Assembly (NCBI GenBank): GCA_964034945.1 | Contig: OZ035961.1 | Location: forward strand, 1,529,501-1,593,500 | Length of the DNA: 64,000 nt | Direction: 5' to 3' | From: Chrysopilus asiliformis | Taxonomy: Eukaryota; Arthropoda; Insecta; Diptera; Rhagionidae | Shown here: positions 55,201-58,226 of the stretch, piece after piece | How positions within the stretch are numbered: position 1 is the stretch's first letter | Layout of the letters: each line of letters starts with the position of its first letter | Notes under the pieces: generated by a model | The model's input: the letters and a program-made list of their open reading frames with translations, nothing else | Databases searched by the model: none | Told to the model about the DNA's origin: nothing | Translations under genes and position numbers: made by a program

Positions 55201-55862
55201 AAATTCTGATTAAATTAATGCCAAACTCAAATCTACTTCAACATGCAAAGCATTTTATTCCCGAAATAATTATGGCATGTACTTTATCAAAAACAGTCAT
55301 TCAAGACGTAAAGAATGGCCATAAATATACTGACATTCGGAGAACATAAAGAAATCCTGAAACCTGATGAAAAATCAGTACGTAGAAACCTACGGAAAAC
55401 ACGTCAGCAGTGGAATATGTGATACAAACAGCTACGTAAATAAGTAAATACTTGGTAAAATTTTATGACGAAACTTTAGTTACATTTACTTACTTCGCAA
55501 GTATCTAATTTCTGTCCACATTTACAATTTGGTCAGAAAAATACAATGAAAAAATATAATACCAATGCGGTTGCCAGGATAAAAGTAGTCTTAAACTTTA
55601 TGATAGTGGGTTTCTTTATTTTTATTACAACATAAGTATTTAATTTGTTTTAGTTTATTTTTATGAAACTTACTGGTCCAAGATTGTCGAAGCCATATCT
55701 AGAGGCGATCTGGTGGGCCAAGTCATTTTCTACGCTCCTCTGGAAACGAACCAAAAACGAACTGGTGAAGACATCACCGGGCGACGTTAGGGGGGATGAG
55801 GACGAAATTGCCCATCCAGACAGGTAGATTAGCCCAAAAAGGCATAACCATGTTAATGGCAT
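917..55862 (-). CDS. amon: Proprotein convertase 2 (amontillado), 11 exons, 3' end outside window
   Basis: Subtilisin-family (S8B) prohormone convertase that cuts neuropeptide and peptide-hormone precursors after paired basic residues in dense-core vesicles; the family uses the chaperone 7B2. Exons on the minus strand: 55674-55862, 25473-25580, 14485-14755, 14327-14364, 5250-5326, 4252-4340, 3893-4068, 1737-2050, 1346-1579, 1100-1264, 917-1037. All junctions are GT/AG and the sum is 1,782 nt in one frame (594 codons). Signal peptide ~1-20; internal prodomain basic site RSRR at 83-86; maturation site RVKR at 111-114. The catalytic triad is Asp188 (IMDDG), His229 (SHGTRCAG) and Ser404 ([12 protein letters not shown]). 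Asp331 in WASGDGG sits at the oxyanion position, the PC2 hallmark (Asn in furin and PC1). The P domain carries RRGDL at 539-543. PC2 proteins are ~640 residues, so ~50-60 residues are missing left of position 1. The start is fixed by in-frame TAA and TAG just upstream. Identification as PC2 is very secure; the symbol rests on the single-copy insect orthologue. Confidence 0.95.
1100..1264 (-). CDS. amon: amon coding exon 10: P domain
   Basis: This exon spans 165 nt, is bounded by introns of 81 and 62 bp, and lies outside any long single open frame. It encodes [20 protein letters not shown] and [20 protein letters not shown], then TSPMGT. The RRGDL motif (539-543) is conserved in convertase P domains. 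The acceptor is TGTTTAG before CCAAAT and the donor is ACAAG/GTGATA. It ends in phase 2. Confidence 0.94.
1346..1579 (-). CDS. amon: amon coding exon 9: end of catalytic domain, start of P domain
   Basis: This exon spans 234 nt. It completes a split Asn codon and continues [19 protein letters not shown], then [18 protein letters not shown], the conserved end of the S8 domain. [12 protein letters not shown] leads into the P domain. The acceptor is CTATATAG before TCCTAC and the donor is CCACA/GTAAGT. It ends in phase 2. Confidence 0.95.
1737..2050 (-). CDS. amon: amon coding exon 8: oxyanion Asp and catalytic Ser
   Basis: This is the largest exon (314 nt). It begins [17 protein letters not shown], with Asp331 in the oxyanion position typical of PC2. 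It then has the Cys-containing loop [11 protein letters not shown] and ends near [20 protein letters not shown] with catalytic Ser404. The acceptor is TTTCTAG before GGACGG and the donor is GGCAAA/GTAAGT. It ends in phase 2. Confidence 0.96.
2464..2765 (+). mobile_element. MITE family A (CACTCAGAAAAAT termini), copy 1
   Basis: This ~300-bp element begins with ACTCAGAAAAAT and ends with ATTTTTCTGAGTG. It is one of four copies in the window (others at 9643, 26040 and 52505) that align along their whole length. There is no coding capacity. The TA flanks are degraded here but clear in the other copies, so it fits a Tc1/mariner-type MITE. It sits in amon intron 7. Confidence 0.85.
2862..2992 (-). 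mobile_element. Fold-back element FB1, eroded fragment
   Basis: GGTGAGCCAGCTTCCATGCC and CGGATGTGGAAACAT match the middle and one arm of the intact FB1 copy at 7492-7804. The second arm is missing and the remaining arm is diverged. Confidence 0.6.
3332..3853 (+). mobile_element. Non-autonomous Helitron-type element, copy H1
   Basis: The 5' end has ATGAGTTGGTGTCTGTCTG, shared by six copies here. The 3' end is ACCCGGCAACGACGGGT, a 5-bp-stem hairpin, followed by ATGCAAGCTAG and T, the classic Helitron hairpin plus CTAG terminus. Inside are three diverged ~170-bp repeats of the motif 'CTGAACCGATTGGCCTGAAA'. The open frames inside are not conserved genes. It lies in amon intron 7, close to exon 7. 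Confidence 0.8.
3893..4068 (-). CDS. amon: amon coding exon 7
   Basis: This exon spans 176 nt and encodes [20 protein letters not shown], then [20 protein letters not shown] and the helix up to GVNE. It forms the central part of the S8 fold. The acceptor is ATGTAG before GTATCC and the donor is AATGAG/GTAAAT. It ends in phase 0. Confidence 0.95.
4252..4340 (-). CDS. amon: amon coding exon 6: catalytic His
   Basis: This exon spans 89 nt and reads [20 protein letters not shown] then [10 protein letters not shown]. It carries catalytic His229 in the SHGTRCAGE motif. The acceptor is GTTATAG before TCATGG and the donor is AGCAG/GTAAAA. It ends in phase 1. Confidence 0.95.
4341..5249. other. amon intron 5, no feature seen
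   Basis: AT-rich intron DNA of 909 bp with no repeat family or gene recognised. Confidence 0.6.
5250..5326 (-). CDS. amon: amon coding exon 5
   Basis: This exon spans 77 nt and reads [19 protein letters not shown] then TDDWFN, a segment that is almost invariant in PC2 proteins. The acceptor is CATTTCAG before AATGCG and the donor is AACAG/GTGAAT. It ends in phase 2, so the next Ser codon is split across the intron. Confidence 0.94.
5327..6531. other. Part of amon intron 4, nothing recognised
   Basis: AT-rich DNA with only short chance open frames and no element termini found. Confidence 0.5.
6532..7017 (+). mobile_element. Chimeric Helitron, copy H2: family 5' end, foreign GC-rich 3' end
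   Basis: The left part (to ~6890) is the same family as H1, starting A/TCATGCTAATATAT and ATGAGTTGGTGTCTGTCTG. From ~6899 the sequence changes abruptly to GC-rich hairpins: CGCGGC...GCCGCG at 6901-6917, GGCCGAAGGCC twice, and GAACCGCGAAGCGGTTC at 6986-7002. The last hairpin is followed 11 nt later by CTAG (7014-7017) and a T. That is a complete Helitron 3' terminus unlike the ACCCG/CGGGT hairpin of the other copies. Confidence 0.75.
7064..7145 (+). repeat. Dispersed 'CCCGGA' repeat, copy 1
   Basis: CAGTCCCGGAATCAAGAATG and TGTCCCGACAACCAAACTTT resemble segments at 45508-45592, 48596-48705 and 52075-52150. These copies are strongly diverged. No termini or coding sequence are seen, so the family is unassigned. 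Confidence 0.45.
7492..7804. mobile_element. Fold-back element FB1, intact copy with ~95-bp arms
   Basis: CCTATTGGAATTTCTCGGCT at 7492 begins an arm of about 95 bp that recurs almost perfectly inverted and ends at 7804. The ~120-bp centre contains GGTGAGCCAGCTTTCCATAC. Related fragments are at 2862, 51580 and 59425. No target duplication was seen. Confidence 0.85.
7805..9438. other. Part of amon intron 4, little recognised
   Basis: AT-rich intron DNA. A small direct repeat (GTTACAACGTTGCAA, twice) lies at about 9384-9418. Nothing else was found. Confidence 0.5.
9439..9569. mobile_element. Palindromic MITE, ~60-bp arms
   Basis: GAGGCCCTAT opens and ATAGGGCCTC closes this 131-bp inverted repeat. 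The arms share ACACGATACGATTGGTTCGA and AATCGTAAATTCA with few mismatches around a short loop near 9500. Confidence 0.8.
9643..9925 (-). mobile_element. MITE family A, copy 2
   Basis: This copy is the reverse complement of copies 1 and 3. CACTCAGAAAAATGG opens it and ATTTTTCTGAGTG closes it, with TA on both sides (9641-9642 and 9926-9927). That is the target-site pattern of Tc1/mariner-type MITEs. Confidence 0.9.
10101..10190. mobile_element. 90-bp palindromic mini-element
   Basis: AAATTTAACACTAAACATAC opens it, and its exact inverse, ending TTAGTGTTAAATTT, closes it (21-bp arms). The centre has another near-hairpin (GGTTTGACCGCCC). No coding capacity. Confidence 0.65.
10814..11591. mobile_element. 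Possible MITE built of ATCGATACCTCGATGT repeats
   Basis: GGGATGCAAC at 10814 and GTTGGCATCCC at 11591 could be inverted ends. Both flanks are packed with ACATCGATACCTCGATGTTTT-like motifs in both orientations, including a perfect hairpin (AACGATACCTCGATGTTTT with its inverse) near 11547-11583. The interior (11230-11320) has TTACTTCCGGTTAACGGATTT, which also occurs before the satellite at 31621. Confidence 0.45.
11592..13922. other. Part of amon intron 4, nothing recognised
   Basis: AT-rich DNA with short chance open frames only. No element ends or conserved coding were found. Confidence 0.5.
13923..14085. mobile_element. 163-bp MITE with TTA target duplication
   Basis: CCCGGCCCTTACACGCG opens it and CGCGTGTAAGGGCCGGG closes it, as perfect 17-bp inverted repeats. 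TTA flanks both sides (13920-13922 and 14086-14088). A 3-bp TWA-type target suggests a PIF/Harbinger-like source. Confidence 0.85.
14327..14364 (-). CDS. amon: amon coding exon 4 (38-nt micro-exon)
   Basis: This very short exon reads [13 protein letters not shown] and continues the catalytic Asp motif ([11 protein letters not shown]). The acceptor is GTTTCAG before GAGTTG and the donor is AATTAT/GTAAGT. It is too short to stand out as an open reading frame; it was placed by splice signals and by continuity with the PC2 family. The upstream intron is only 120 bp, while the downstream intron is about 9.0 kb. Confidence 0.93.
14485..14755 (-). CDS. amon: amon coding exon 3: prodomain junction and catalytic Asp
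   Basis: This exon spans 271 nt, with acceptor CTTTCAG before ATTCAT and donor ATGATG/GTAAGG. It encodes FVRVKRG, the prodomain maturation site after Arg114. Next comes a Gly/Ser-rich linker ([15 protein letters not shown]) that is longer than in vertebrate PC2. It continues with [17 protein letters not shown] and ends in AIMDD with catalytic Asp188. The exon ends in phase 1. An open frame continues on both sides, but the splice signals and family alignment set these limits. Confidence 0.95.
14861..15344. mobile_element. 484-bp MITE, CAGTAGAAC termini, TA target
   Basis: CAGTAGAACACGCTTAAATG opens it and CATTTAAGCGCGTTCTACTG closes it, with TA on both sides. The interior repeats TGCATTTA(A/T)(G/C)CG-type motifs. 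The CAGTAGAA ends and TA target suggest a pogo/Tigger-like source. It lies in amon intron 2, about 100 bp upstream of exon 3. Confidence 0.85.
15515..15754. mobile_element. MITE with GGCCCCTATTG ends
   Basis: The outer ends (GCCCCTATTG and CAATAGGCCCC) are inverted. CGATCGTTGACCGGAACGAT and its inverse lie just inside. A further hairpin, CGATTTTATCGTTCGCGAAC with its inverse, occupies the centre near 15580-15610. Confidence 0.7.
16126..16839. mobile_element. Fold-back element F, uninterrupted copy
   Basis: CTTAAG bounds the element. The arms share GATTGTGTTTACATTG and CACTTTGAGGCGGCACGTC in inverted order (16224-16262 and 16679-16718). Its left arm (CATCTCGTCGCGGCAACTT) and right end (ACGTGTACGCCCATACTTAA) recur at 37000 and 38960. 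It acts as the unoccupied reference for the nested insertions there. No conserved coding. Confidence 0.7.
16847..17864. other. Part of amon intron 2, nothing recognised
   Basis: AT-rich sequence between two mobile elements, with no gene or repeat termini seen. Confidence 0.5.
17865..18896 (+). pseudogene. Duplicated, truncated reverse-transcriptase segment of a LINE
   Basis: This unit is a 63-bp segment (17865-17927) joined to an 897-bp reverse-transcriptase segment (17928-18824). I saw no difference between that segment and 19571-20467. The frame from ATG 17979 has PGPDGVP and [11 protein letters not shown] but breaks off after KYSR, immediately before the catalytic YADD box, and runs into a second copy of the 63-bp segment. 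It therefore lacks the polymerase active site and everything beyond. Confidence 0.85.
18886..19592 (+). pseudogene. LINE ORF2, endonuclease remnant and linker, frameshifted
   Basis: The clear open frame starts at 19038. DLTLCND...[10 protein letters not shown] matches the end of an apurinic-type endonuclease domain, and the linker has [20 protein letters not shown]. The endonuclease N-terminus is missing. At about 19574 the frame is lost: AAAAGTTTTGG lacks one T relative to a frame that would read on smoothly into the reverse transcriptase, so the frame stops at 19592 instead of joining the next one. Confidence 0.8.
19622..21298 (+). pseudogene. LINE ORF2, reverse transcriptase and C-terminal region
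   Basis: This 558-codon frame contains the reverse-transcriptase core: PGPDGVP at 72-78, [11 protein letters not shown] near 196-206, [21 protein letters not shown] near 253-273 and YADD at 286-289. The C-terminal region follows with [14 protein letters not shown], typical of Jockey/CR1-type non-LTR elements. The domain itself is intact, but it is separated from the endonuclease by the frameshift near 19574, so no complete ORF2 is made from this copy. Clade assignment is tentative. Confidence 0.9.
21381..22741. other. Part of amon intron 2; repeat with an empty insertion site near 22227
   Basis: There is no gene. The stretch CAGACATAACTTCCGATACC at about 22227 and the following GACGTCTGATAGAATTT resemble the sequence surrounding the 384-bp palindrome at 34447-34830 and appear to be its unoccupied counterpart. 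Confidence 0.45.
22742..22979. mobile_element. 238-bp fold-back MITE, CTGGGCACCAATC ends
   Basis: CTGGGCACCAATCATGTATT opens it and the exact inverse closes it. The arms run ~95 bp each (GACTTCGACGCAG and CTCTTGACTTCGCCATAT in both). The termini match those of the element at 58227-58569. Confidence 0.85.
22980..23398. other. Part of amon intron 2, nothing recognised
   Basis: AT-rich spacer between two MITEs. Confidence 0.5.
23399..23842. mobile_element. ~444-bp MITE, GGCTGCAAACAAAGTGG ends
   Basis: ACTGCAAACAAAGTGGGTGC opens it and GCATCCACTTTGTTTGCAGC closes it. The interior has a small hairpin (GGTCTAAACGGTCGTTTAGAT) near 23730-23752. The target duplication is unclear. Confidence 0.75.
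23843..25472. other. Part of amon intron 2, nothing recognised
   Basis: AT-rich intron sequence with chance open frames only. Confidence 0.5.
25473..25580 (-). CDS. amon: amon coding exon 2: prodomain
   Basis: This exon has 36 codons and is phase 0 at both ends. The acceptor is TTTTTCAG before TTGGCC and the donor is CTG/GTAAGT. It encodes [16 protein letters not shown], a conserved prodomain stretch with the internal secondary cleavage site RSRR (residues 83-86), followed by the basic run RVLKRD. It is separated from exon 1 by about 30.1 kb of transposon-filled intron. Confidence 0.93.
26040..26343 (+). mobile_element. MITE family A, copy 3
   Basis: CACTCAGAAAAATG opens it and CATTTTTCTGAGTG closes it, with TA at 26038-26039 and 26344-26345. 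It aligns along its length with copies 1, 2 and 4. Confidence 0.9.
26570..27386. mobile_element. 817-bp MITE, CACTGAGAGAAAT ends, with internal tRNA-like segment
   Basis: CACTGAGAGAAATG opens it and TTTTTCTCTGAGTG closes it, with TA on both sides. Much of the interior consists of TTTAAATTTAAAA-type motifs in both orientations. At about 26920-26995 there is a compositionally different segment with Pol III promoter-like boxes (separate entry). Confidence 0.8.
26937..26992 (+). promoter_or_regulatory. tRNA-like Pol III A and B box pair
   Basis: GTTGGCGAGTGG (about 26937) fits the A-box consensus TRGCNNAGYGG closely, and GGTTCGAATCG (about 26979) fits the B box GGTTCGANTCC. Spacing is in the tRNA range. 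A full cloverleaf does not form: the T stem and acceptor stem pair poorly. It is more likely a tRNA-derived relic than a working tRNA. Confidence 0.4.
27387..28545. other. Part of amon intron 1, nothing recognised
   Basis: AT-rich spacer with no termini or coding seen. Confidence 0.5.
28546..29019 (-). mobile_element. Helitron-type element, copy H3
   Basis: Read on the minus strand it starts A/TCATAATGAGTTGGTGTC (29019) and ends with the ACCCG/CGGGT hairpin and CTAG (28546). It contains three internal repeats and no transposase or helicase. Confidence 0.85.
29020..29688. other. Part of amon intron 1, nothing recognised
   Basis: AT-rich; a 117-codon frame at 29317-29670 has no recognisable domain and is probably chance. 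Confidence 0.5.
29693..29899. mobile_element. piggyBac-like MITE with TTAA target
   Basis: CACATTGACTGCCA opens it and TGGCAGTCAATGTG closes it, with TTAA on both sides (29689-29692 and 29900-29903). TTAA duplications with a short inverted terminus are typical of piggyBac elements. The interior has a GTAT-rich microsatellite and the GATAGCC motif in both orientations. Confidence 0.85.
29904..31620. other. Part of amon intron 1; leader of the satellite at the end
   Basis: No gene is seen. The last ~90 bp (TTACTTCCGGTCAACTGATT ... CCTGTAAAATTTCAA) resemble 11240-11320. Confidence 0.45.
31621..32460 (+). repeat. 8-bp tandem array (ACTAACAG)n, about 105 units
   Basis: The octamer ACTAACAG repeats for 840 bp with very few changes. 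G-to-T variants (ACTAACAT) occur at 31716, 32052, 32244 and 32444, all in register with the 8-bp unit. Near the end there are ACAA variants, then the array breaks into TTGACAGACAGG. No spacers are present, so it is not a CRISPR. Confidence 0.97.
32461..34239. other. Part of amon intron 1 after the satellite
   Basis: AT-rich. CAAAATCGGTGACAGAAATA and CTCAACCG near 32627-32658 resemble 48395-48440, which suggests the satellite sits inside an old Helitron-like repeat. Nothing else is recognised. Confidence 0.4.
34240..34343. mobile_element. 104-bp MITE, CATCCCAAG ends
   Basis: CATCCCAAGTAACACCAATG opens it and CTTGGGATG closes it. GGTCGTAAAGTGGT is present in both arms. Confidence 0.7.
34447..34830. 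mobile_element. 384-bp near-perfect palindromic element with TAA duplication
   Basis: TGCTACATTTACACGAATGA opens it and the exact inverse ends at 34830. Arms of about 185 bp differ by roughly three bases around a ~15-nt loop. TAA lies on both sides (34444-34446 and 34831-34833). No coding. Confidence 0.9.
34834..36999. other. Part of amon intron 1, nothing recognised
   Basis: AT-rich. A small glutamine-rich open frame (35460-35720) comes from a CAA/CAG-type simple repeat and is not supported as a gene. A short motif near 36888-36925 (ACATAGCTTTATCCGCC) recurs near 44186. Confidence 0.45.
37057..37361. mobile_element. Nested MITE M1, TCAAA duplication
   Basis: CCGGTTTCCCACTTGTCC opens it and its near inverse GGACTAGTGGGAAACCGG closes it. 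TCAAA flanks both sides (37052-37056 and 37362-37366). The other copy of element F has a single TCAAA at the same point (~16188), an empty site. The interior includes a 113-codon open frame without a recognisable domain. Confidence 0.85.
37771..38851. mobile_element. Nested palindromic element M2, TTCG flanks
   Basis: M2 sits between TTCG repeats within element F. Its two arms (37787-37968 and 38508-38690) are inverted: both carry GACGGTCAGAACGAAAATGA, ACTTTTCCCAAACCGGTTTAC-type sequence and CAGTCGTTTCTCCCAAAAAT. One arm is interrupted by M3; the other is not. Confidence 0.7.
37972..38453. mobile_element. Nested MITE M3, TAA duplication
   Basis: AGCAGGGTTTAGAC opens it and GTATAAACCCTGCT closes it, with AAGTAACTTGCGGCAA inverted just inside. 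TAA lies on both sides. The opposite arm of M2 keeps the uninterrupted GGCTTAAGTAAGCC, which confirms the junctions. Confidence 0.85.
39295..40440. mobile_element. Compound inverted-repeat element, ~1.1 kb
   Basis: Two overlapping inverted pairs are visible. The first is 39295-39412 against 39896-40013, both ending TACCCGTATGGTGAAACC. The second is 39415-39895 against 40010-40440, both containing ATTGCCAATCTGGCAAT-type sequence, GGGGGGTACCCCCC and an ACAGACAGACGGACGG microsatellite. This looks like a terminal-inverted-repeat element joined to an inverted partial copy of itself. Open frames within it are microsatellite artefacts. Confidence 0.75.
40441..41425. other. Part of amon intron 1, nothing recognised
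   Basis: AT-rich spacer without visible genes or repeats. Confidence 0.5.
41426..41790 (+). mobile_element. Helitron-type element, copy H4
   Basis: It starts A/TCATACTAATAC and ATGAGTTGGTGTCTG and ends with the ACCCG/CGGGT hairpin and CTAG/T. It has only two internal repeats, so it is shorter than H1, H3 and H5. TATTCAAATCGTTAAT flanks it on the left and recurs 12 bp beyond its right end. Confidence 0.85.
41791..43694. other. Part of amon intron 1, nothing recognised
   Basis: AT-rich spacer with short AT microsatellite runs only. Confidence 0.5.
43695..44172 (-). mobile_element. Helitron-type element, copy H5
   Basis: On the minus strand it starts A/TCATTATAATAAAAAAATGA and ends with the ACCCG/CGGGT hairpin and CTAG (43695). 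Three internal repeats are present. The 142-codon plus-strand frame inside it recurs in other copies only because the DNA is repeated. Confidence 0.85.
44173..45840. other. Part of amon intron 1; dispersed CCCGGA repeat near the end
   Basis: 45508-45592 (CCGGGAAAGTCCCAGATTTG, CCGGCGTCCCGGAAAGTAAA) belongs to the unassigned repeat also seen at 7064. Nothing else was found. Confidence 0.45.
45841..46083. mobile_element. ~240-bp fold-back MITE
   Basis: TGAGGCGTTAAAAGCGAGAG then TGGACCAACCCACAT opens it, and the inverse (ATGTGGGTTGGTCCACTCTA then GCTTTTAACGCCTCAA) closes it, as arms of about 37 bp. Confidence 0.8.
46188..46600 (+). mobile_element. Helitron-type element, copy H6
   Basis: It starts A/TCATACTAATATACTAATAT and ATGAGTTGGTG and ends with the ACCCG/CGGGT hairpin and CTAG/T. 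Its last internal repeat is replaced by ~50 bp of unrelated sequence (46520-46570). Its 5' end and flank (ATCGTTAATCATACTAATAT) closely match H4. Confidence 0.85.
46601..48102. other. Part of amon intron 1, little recognised
   Basis: AT-rich. A small repeat AGGAGATTTTCCT occurs three times near 47807-47858. No gene. Confidence 0.5.
48103..48475 (+). mobile_element. Second Helitron-like repeat family (candidate)
   Basis: AATGTATGTCTGTCTGCACA, CCGCCTAACGATTTTCACGA and CAACCGATTTCTATGAAATT have the style of arthropod non-autonomous Helitrons but a different sequence from H1-H6. No clear hairpin-CTAG end was found. Confidence 0.4.
48476..50220. other. Part of amon intron 1; dispersed repeat near 48596
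   Basis: 48596-48705 is another diverged copy of the CCCGGA repeat. The rest is AT-rich with no gene seen. Confidence 0.45.
50255..51170 (-). mobile_element. Mariner-like element (DD41D), internally deleted
   Basis: Inverted ends AAGGGTGTTTTTTT..GACGTGTGGTTTTCAA are flanked by TA (50253-50254 and 51171-51172). It is 916 bp long against ~1.2-1.3 kb expected for a complete element. Most of the lost part is the N-terminal DNA-binding region of the transposase. It is inserted in amon intron 1 in the same orientation as amon. Confidence 0.9.
50360..51102 (-). pseudogene. Mariner-type transposase, truncated and frameshifted
   Basis: The first frame (51102-50575) holds [20 protein letters not shown] with the first catalytic Asp at 45, and [12 protein letters not shown] with the second at 138. 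The second frame (50587-50360) holds [20 protein letters not shown] with the third Asp. The two frames overlap near 50580, where one base is missing. Corrected for this, the second and third Asp are separated by 41 residues (DD41D). The helix-turn-helix N-terminus (about 100 residues) is absent, so the protein cannot be functional. Confidence 0.9.
51188..51249. repeat. Perfect 28-bp-arm hairpin next to the mariner relic
   Basis: GTAGCAGGTACGAGCCATAC then ACCAAAAA, a 6-nt loop TTCTGG, and the exact inverse. The sequence left of the mariner relic (TTCTGGTTTATGGCACGTAT, ~50224) is a diverged version of the same arm, so the relic probably inserted into an older palindromic element. Confidence 0.85.
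51249..52032. mobile_element. 784-bp MITE, CACTGTAGAAAAT ends, TA target
   Basis: CACTGTAGAAAATG opens it and ATTTTCTAGAGTG closes it, with TA at 51247-51248 and 52033-52034. The interior repeats GTAAAATTACA and GGGGTAAAA motifs in both orientations, plus a perfect hairpin (CCCCTATTATCGTAGGAAA with its inverse) near 51963-52005. It carries an FB1 fragment at 51580-51714. Confidence 0.8.
51580..51714 (-). mobile_element. Fold-back element FB1, fragment
   Basis: ACCAAAATCCTGTGTGGC and GAAATTTGGATGTGAAAACA then CATCCGCAAAAATAATATAA match one arm and the centre of FB1 at 7492-7804. It lies inside the 784-bp MITE. Confidence 0.75.
52505..52789 (-). mobile_element. MITE family A, copy 4
   Basis: CACTCAGAAAAATG opens it and ATTTTTCTGAGTG closes it, with TA on both sides. 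It has the same orientation as copy 2. Confidence 0.9.
52790..54213. other. Part of amon intron 1, nothing recognised
   Basis: AT-rich spacer with no gene or repeat termini. Confidence 0.5.
54214..54405. mobile_element. pogo/Tigger-like MITE with partial tandem duplication
   Basis: CAGTAGAATCCCGATAATTC opens it and GATTATCGGGATTCTACTG-type sequence closes it at 54313, with TA on both sides. The right ~75 bp, including part of the flank (TATTTTCAAACCAGCAAA), then repeats immediately to ~54405. Confidence 0.85.
54742..54904. mobile_element. 163-bp MITE, GGCAGGCGCGCACTGC ends
   Basis: GGCAGGCGCGCACTGC opens it and GCAGTGCGCGCCTGCC closes it, as perfect 16-bp inverted repeats. The target duplication is not clear. 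Confidence 0.8.
54906..55673. other. Start of amon intron 1, nothing recognised
   Basis: Intron DNA next to exon 1 with no element identified. Confidence 0.5.
55674..55862 (-). CDS. amon: amon coding exon 1: signal peptide and start of prodomain
   Basis: This exon has 63 codons and ends in phase 0. It starts at ATG 55862, with in-frame TAG and TAA 12 and 15 bases upstream. Residues 1-20 are hydrophobic (LCLFGLIYL core) and read as a secretory signal peptide. The prodomain begins with [20 protein letters not shown], which matches the start of convertase prodomains. The donor is CCA/GTAAGT at 55673. The 5' UTR and any non-coding first exon could not be located. Confidence 0.93.
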
Positions 55863-58226
55863 TGCACTATTTACCTATTATTCGATCACTTTACCCTTAT
55901 CTAATTTTCTCTATTTATTATATCGCTTTTTCTATTTTGTTTGTGCCTAACGTAACTCTTTCCACTACTCCAGCGCCCCGTATTACTGTTCCGATTCGTA
56001 CGTTTTACTGTGAACCAAATCGTATCAGTCGTGCAACTTATCCACAAATGTTCCACTTTTATTTCTATACCTTTTCCAATATATCGTCTCCAATAAAGTA
56101 TCAGATAAAAAACCGATTTTTTCTAGAGTGTAACCGTATTATTCTTTCCACATACTATTTTTACCCAACGGATGGTTTTTTTTTCTTGGCTTTTTGTGTT
56201 TTATATGTGAAATGATGGAATGTCGTGGTCAATTTCTCACTTTAGAGGTTTCAGGTTCACATCAATATAACCTAAATAGATACACCACTATATCACTATA
56301 AATACAATCACACTATTATTATTATTTTTTCACTAGTCTATCATTTATACCTATTTTTCTATGTTATTTATGTCCTCGATGTTTTTCTTAACAAAAAGTG
56401 AAGTGCGCGCAAAATGGATTCTTTTTACGTGATATCCCGATTTCCCGAATTTCAGGTCGATTATTCAGCAATTGAATTATAAAATATCTGATTTTGTTGT
56501 ATTTTGTCAGTGTCGTTCGAAATTTTATAAAAATATCTTCTTTTATTAATGATTGAATTAACAAAAAAATAGAAAAAATCTTTTCCAAAAAATTAAAAAG
56601 AAAAGCTCTTGTATTGAGATATTGCCAGGCCAGTAAGAAGGACGAAAACGTATTCACCTACAGCGACAGCTGGCTTTTGAATGTTTCTTGTTCCGTTTCG
56701 GTATTTTCGTTTCTGCGCTACCAAAATCGAATCCATCCAAAGTTTACTTGATTTCCTACCACTACGAATACGTGTAGAAAGCTTCTAATCTTTTGGGGTA
56801 TACCTACATATAATTAGTATAAAAAGTTTAAAATTCCCCAACCGATATTTTATTCTAATATCAACAAAAATGGGTTATTTCGCATTATCTTTCCCTACAT
56901 TCAACATTACGGCAGTCGCCGGCGCTACCACCGTCATCGTCATCATGTGAAACTTTGCTGTAGCCGGCATGATTTTTATGTTTTCCATATTTTCACCTTC
57001 TTCTAGTAGTAGTGGTAATAGTGTTGCGCAATACGGAAAATGCGCCAATAAACTTTCTTTCATACATTTCAACCCCTTTTTTTCAAGCCATATGTACTCC
57101 GTTCCAATCGCCATGGCATCTCACACAAAAAGCCTTTAACAATCGTCATCGTGATAAACAGTGGAATACATATTCCAACAATTTTCACTCTTATTGCGAT
57201 ATTTTTGAAAAATCCGGGGATTCCGTTGATTCCTTTGATTATATGAAAAGGACACGTTCTCTTGCTTTGTACTGTTGATATCCTTTGATATGTGCAAATA
57301 TTTACCTTTTCTGAGGTACCGCAGTATGCTTGTGTGGCAGGATAACATTATTCACATTATGATGTTTGATTTGTGCTGAAAATTGACTTAAGTGGATCAA
57401 TTATACTTTACGCTATGTTGAGGTGCTTATTTTTATACCAATCAAAGGAGTTTTTAATTAGACTTAAACTTATAGACGGTGCAGTGCGTGTAATTCTAAT
57501 TTTAATCACAATAATCCTACTCAAAATTTGCACACAAAATTGTGTCAAACATTTTTTTAAATAATATTCATATTCATGTACGAATAAAACATTTAAATTG
57601 TTGAATGAAATTCAAATCTATAAAAAGCATGGTTTAGGTTTCTCAGATTACTATAACATTCTAAAAAAAATATTTTCATCCAAATTTTTCGAACCTCTAG
57701 AGCAGGCATCATCAGCTAGTGGCTCGGTTGGCTCGTCACACAGATTGGCTTTAACAGCGTAGCCACTATAATCGACCTTTTATTGTGTGCTGTAATGCTA
57801 GTGTGTACGGCTTCGGATCGCAGGAATAAAACGAATCGTGCTTTGAGTTGGAATCGGGGCATTTTTAGCATGACGCATTTAATTTTAAATCAGTTCGTGT
57901 CAAGCCATTGCTGTGGAAGGTTGTGTTTCATTGAACTGTATTTTTATTTGTAGTGGTTATAAATTTTGATTGTAAAGGTAGCGACAGTTACTTTGATGGT
58001 CCCTGTTCTAGAGATAATCTCGAATGTAACAAAACTTTACATGTATCCATAATATACGTCACACTAACTTTCTTCTTTATAGACACCCCACCTTTCCCTT
58101 CCTCAGTAAACTTTTTCACAATCCTTCCCCAGTAAACTTTTTCAGTAAACTTTTTCACAGGACGTTTGTGACGTCCTTTATGAACAGCACCAATCTTTTT
58201 TTTATGATTTACAGTACAAGTGAAAC
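55863..58226. other. Upstream of amon start codon; 5' UTR/promoter not resolved
   Basis: This DNA should hold the 5' UTR or promoter of amon, or another intron if a non-coding first exon lies further right. A less AT-rich patch at 56890-57130 stands out but has no supported frame. No TATA box or initiator can be assigned with confidence. Confidence 0.4.

Noticed and set aside
55796..56215. 139-codon plus-strand frame over the start of amon
   Set aside because: It is antisense to exon 1 and upstream DNA and has no recognisable domain; amon on the minus strand explains the coding signal.
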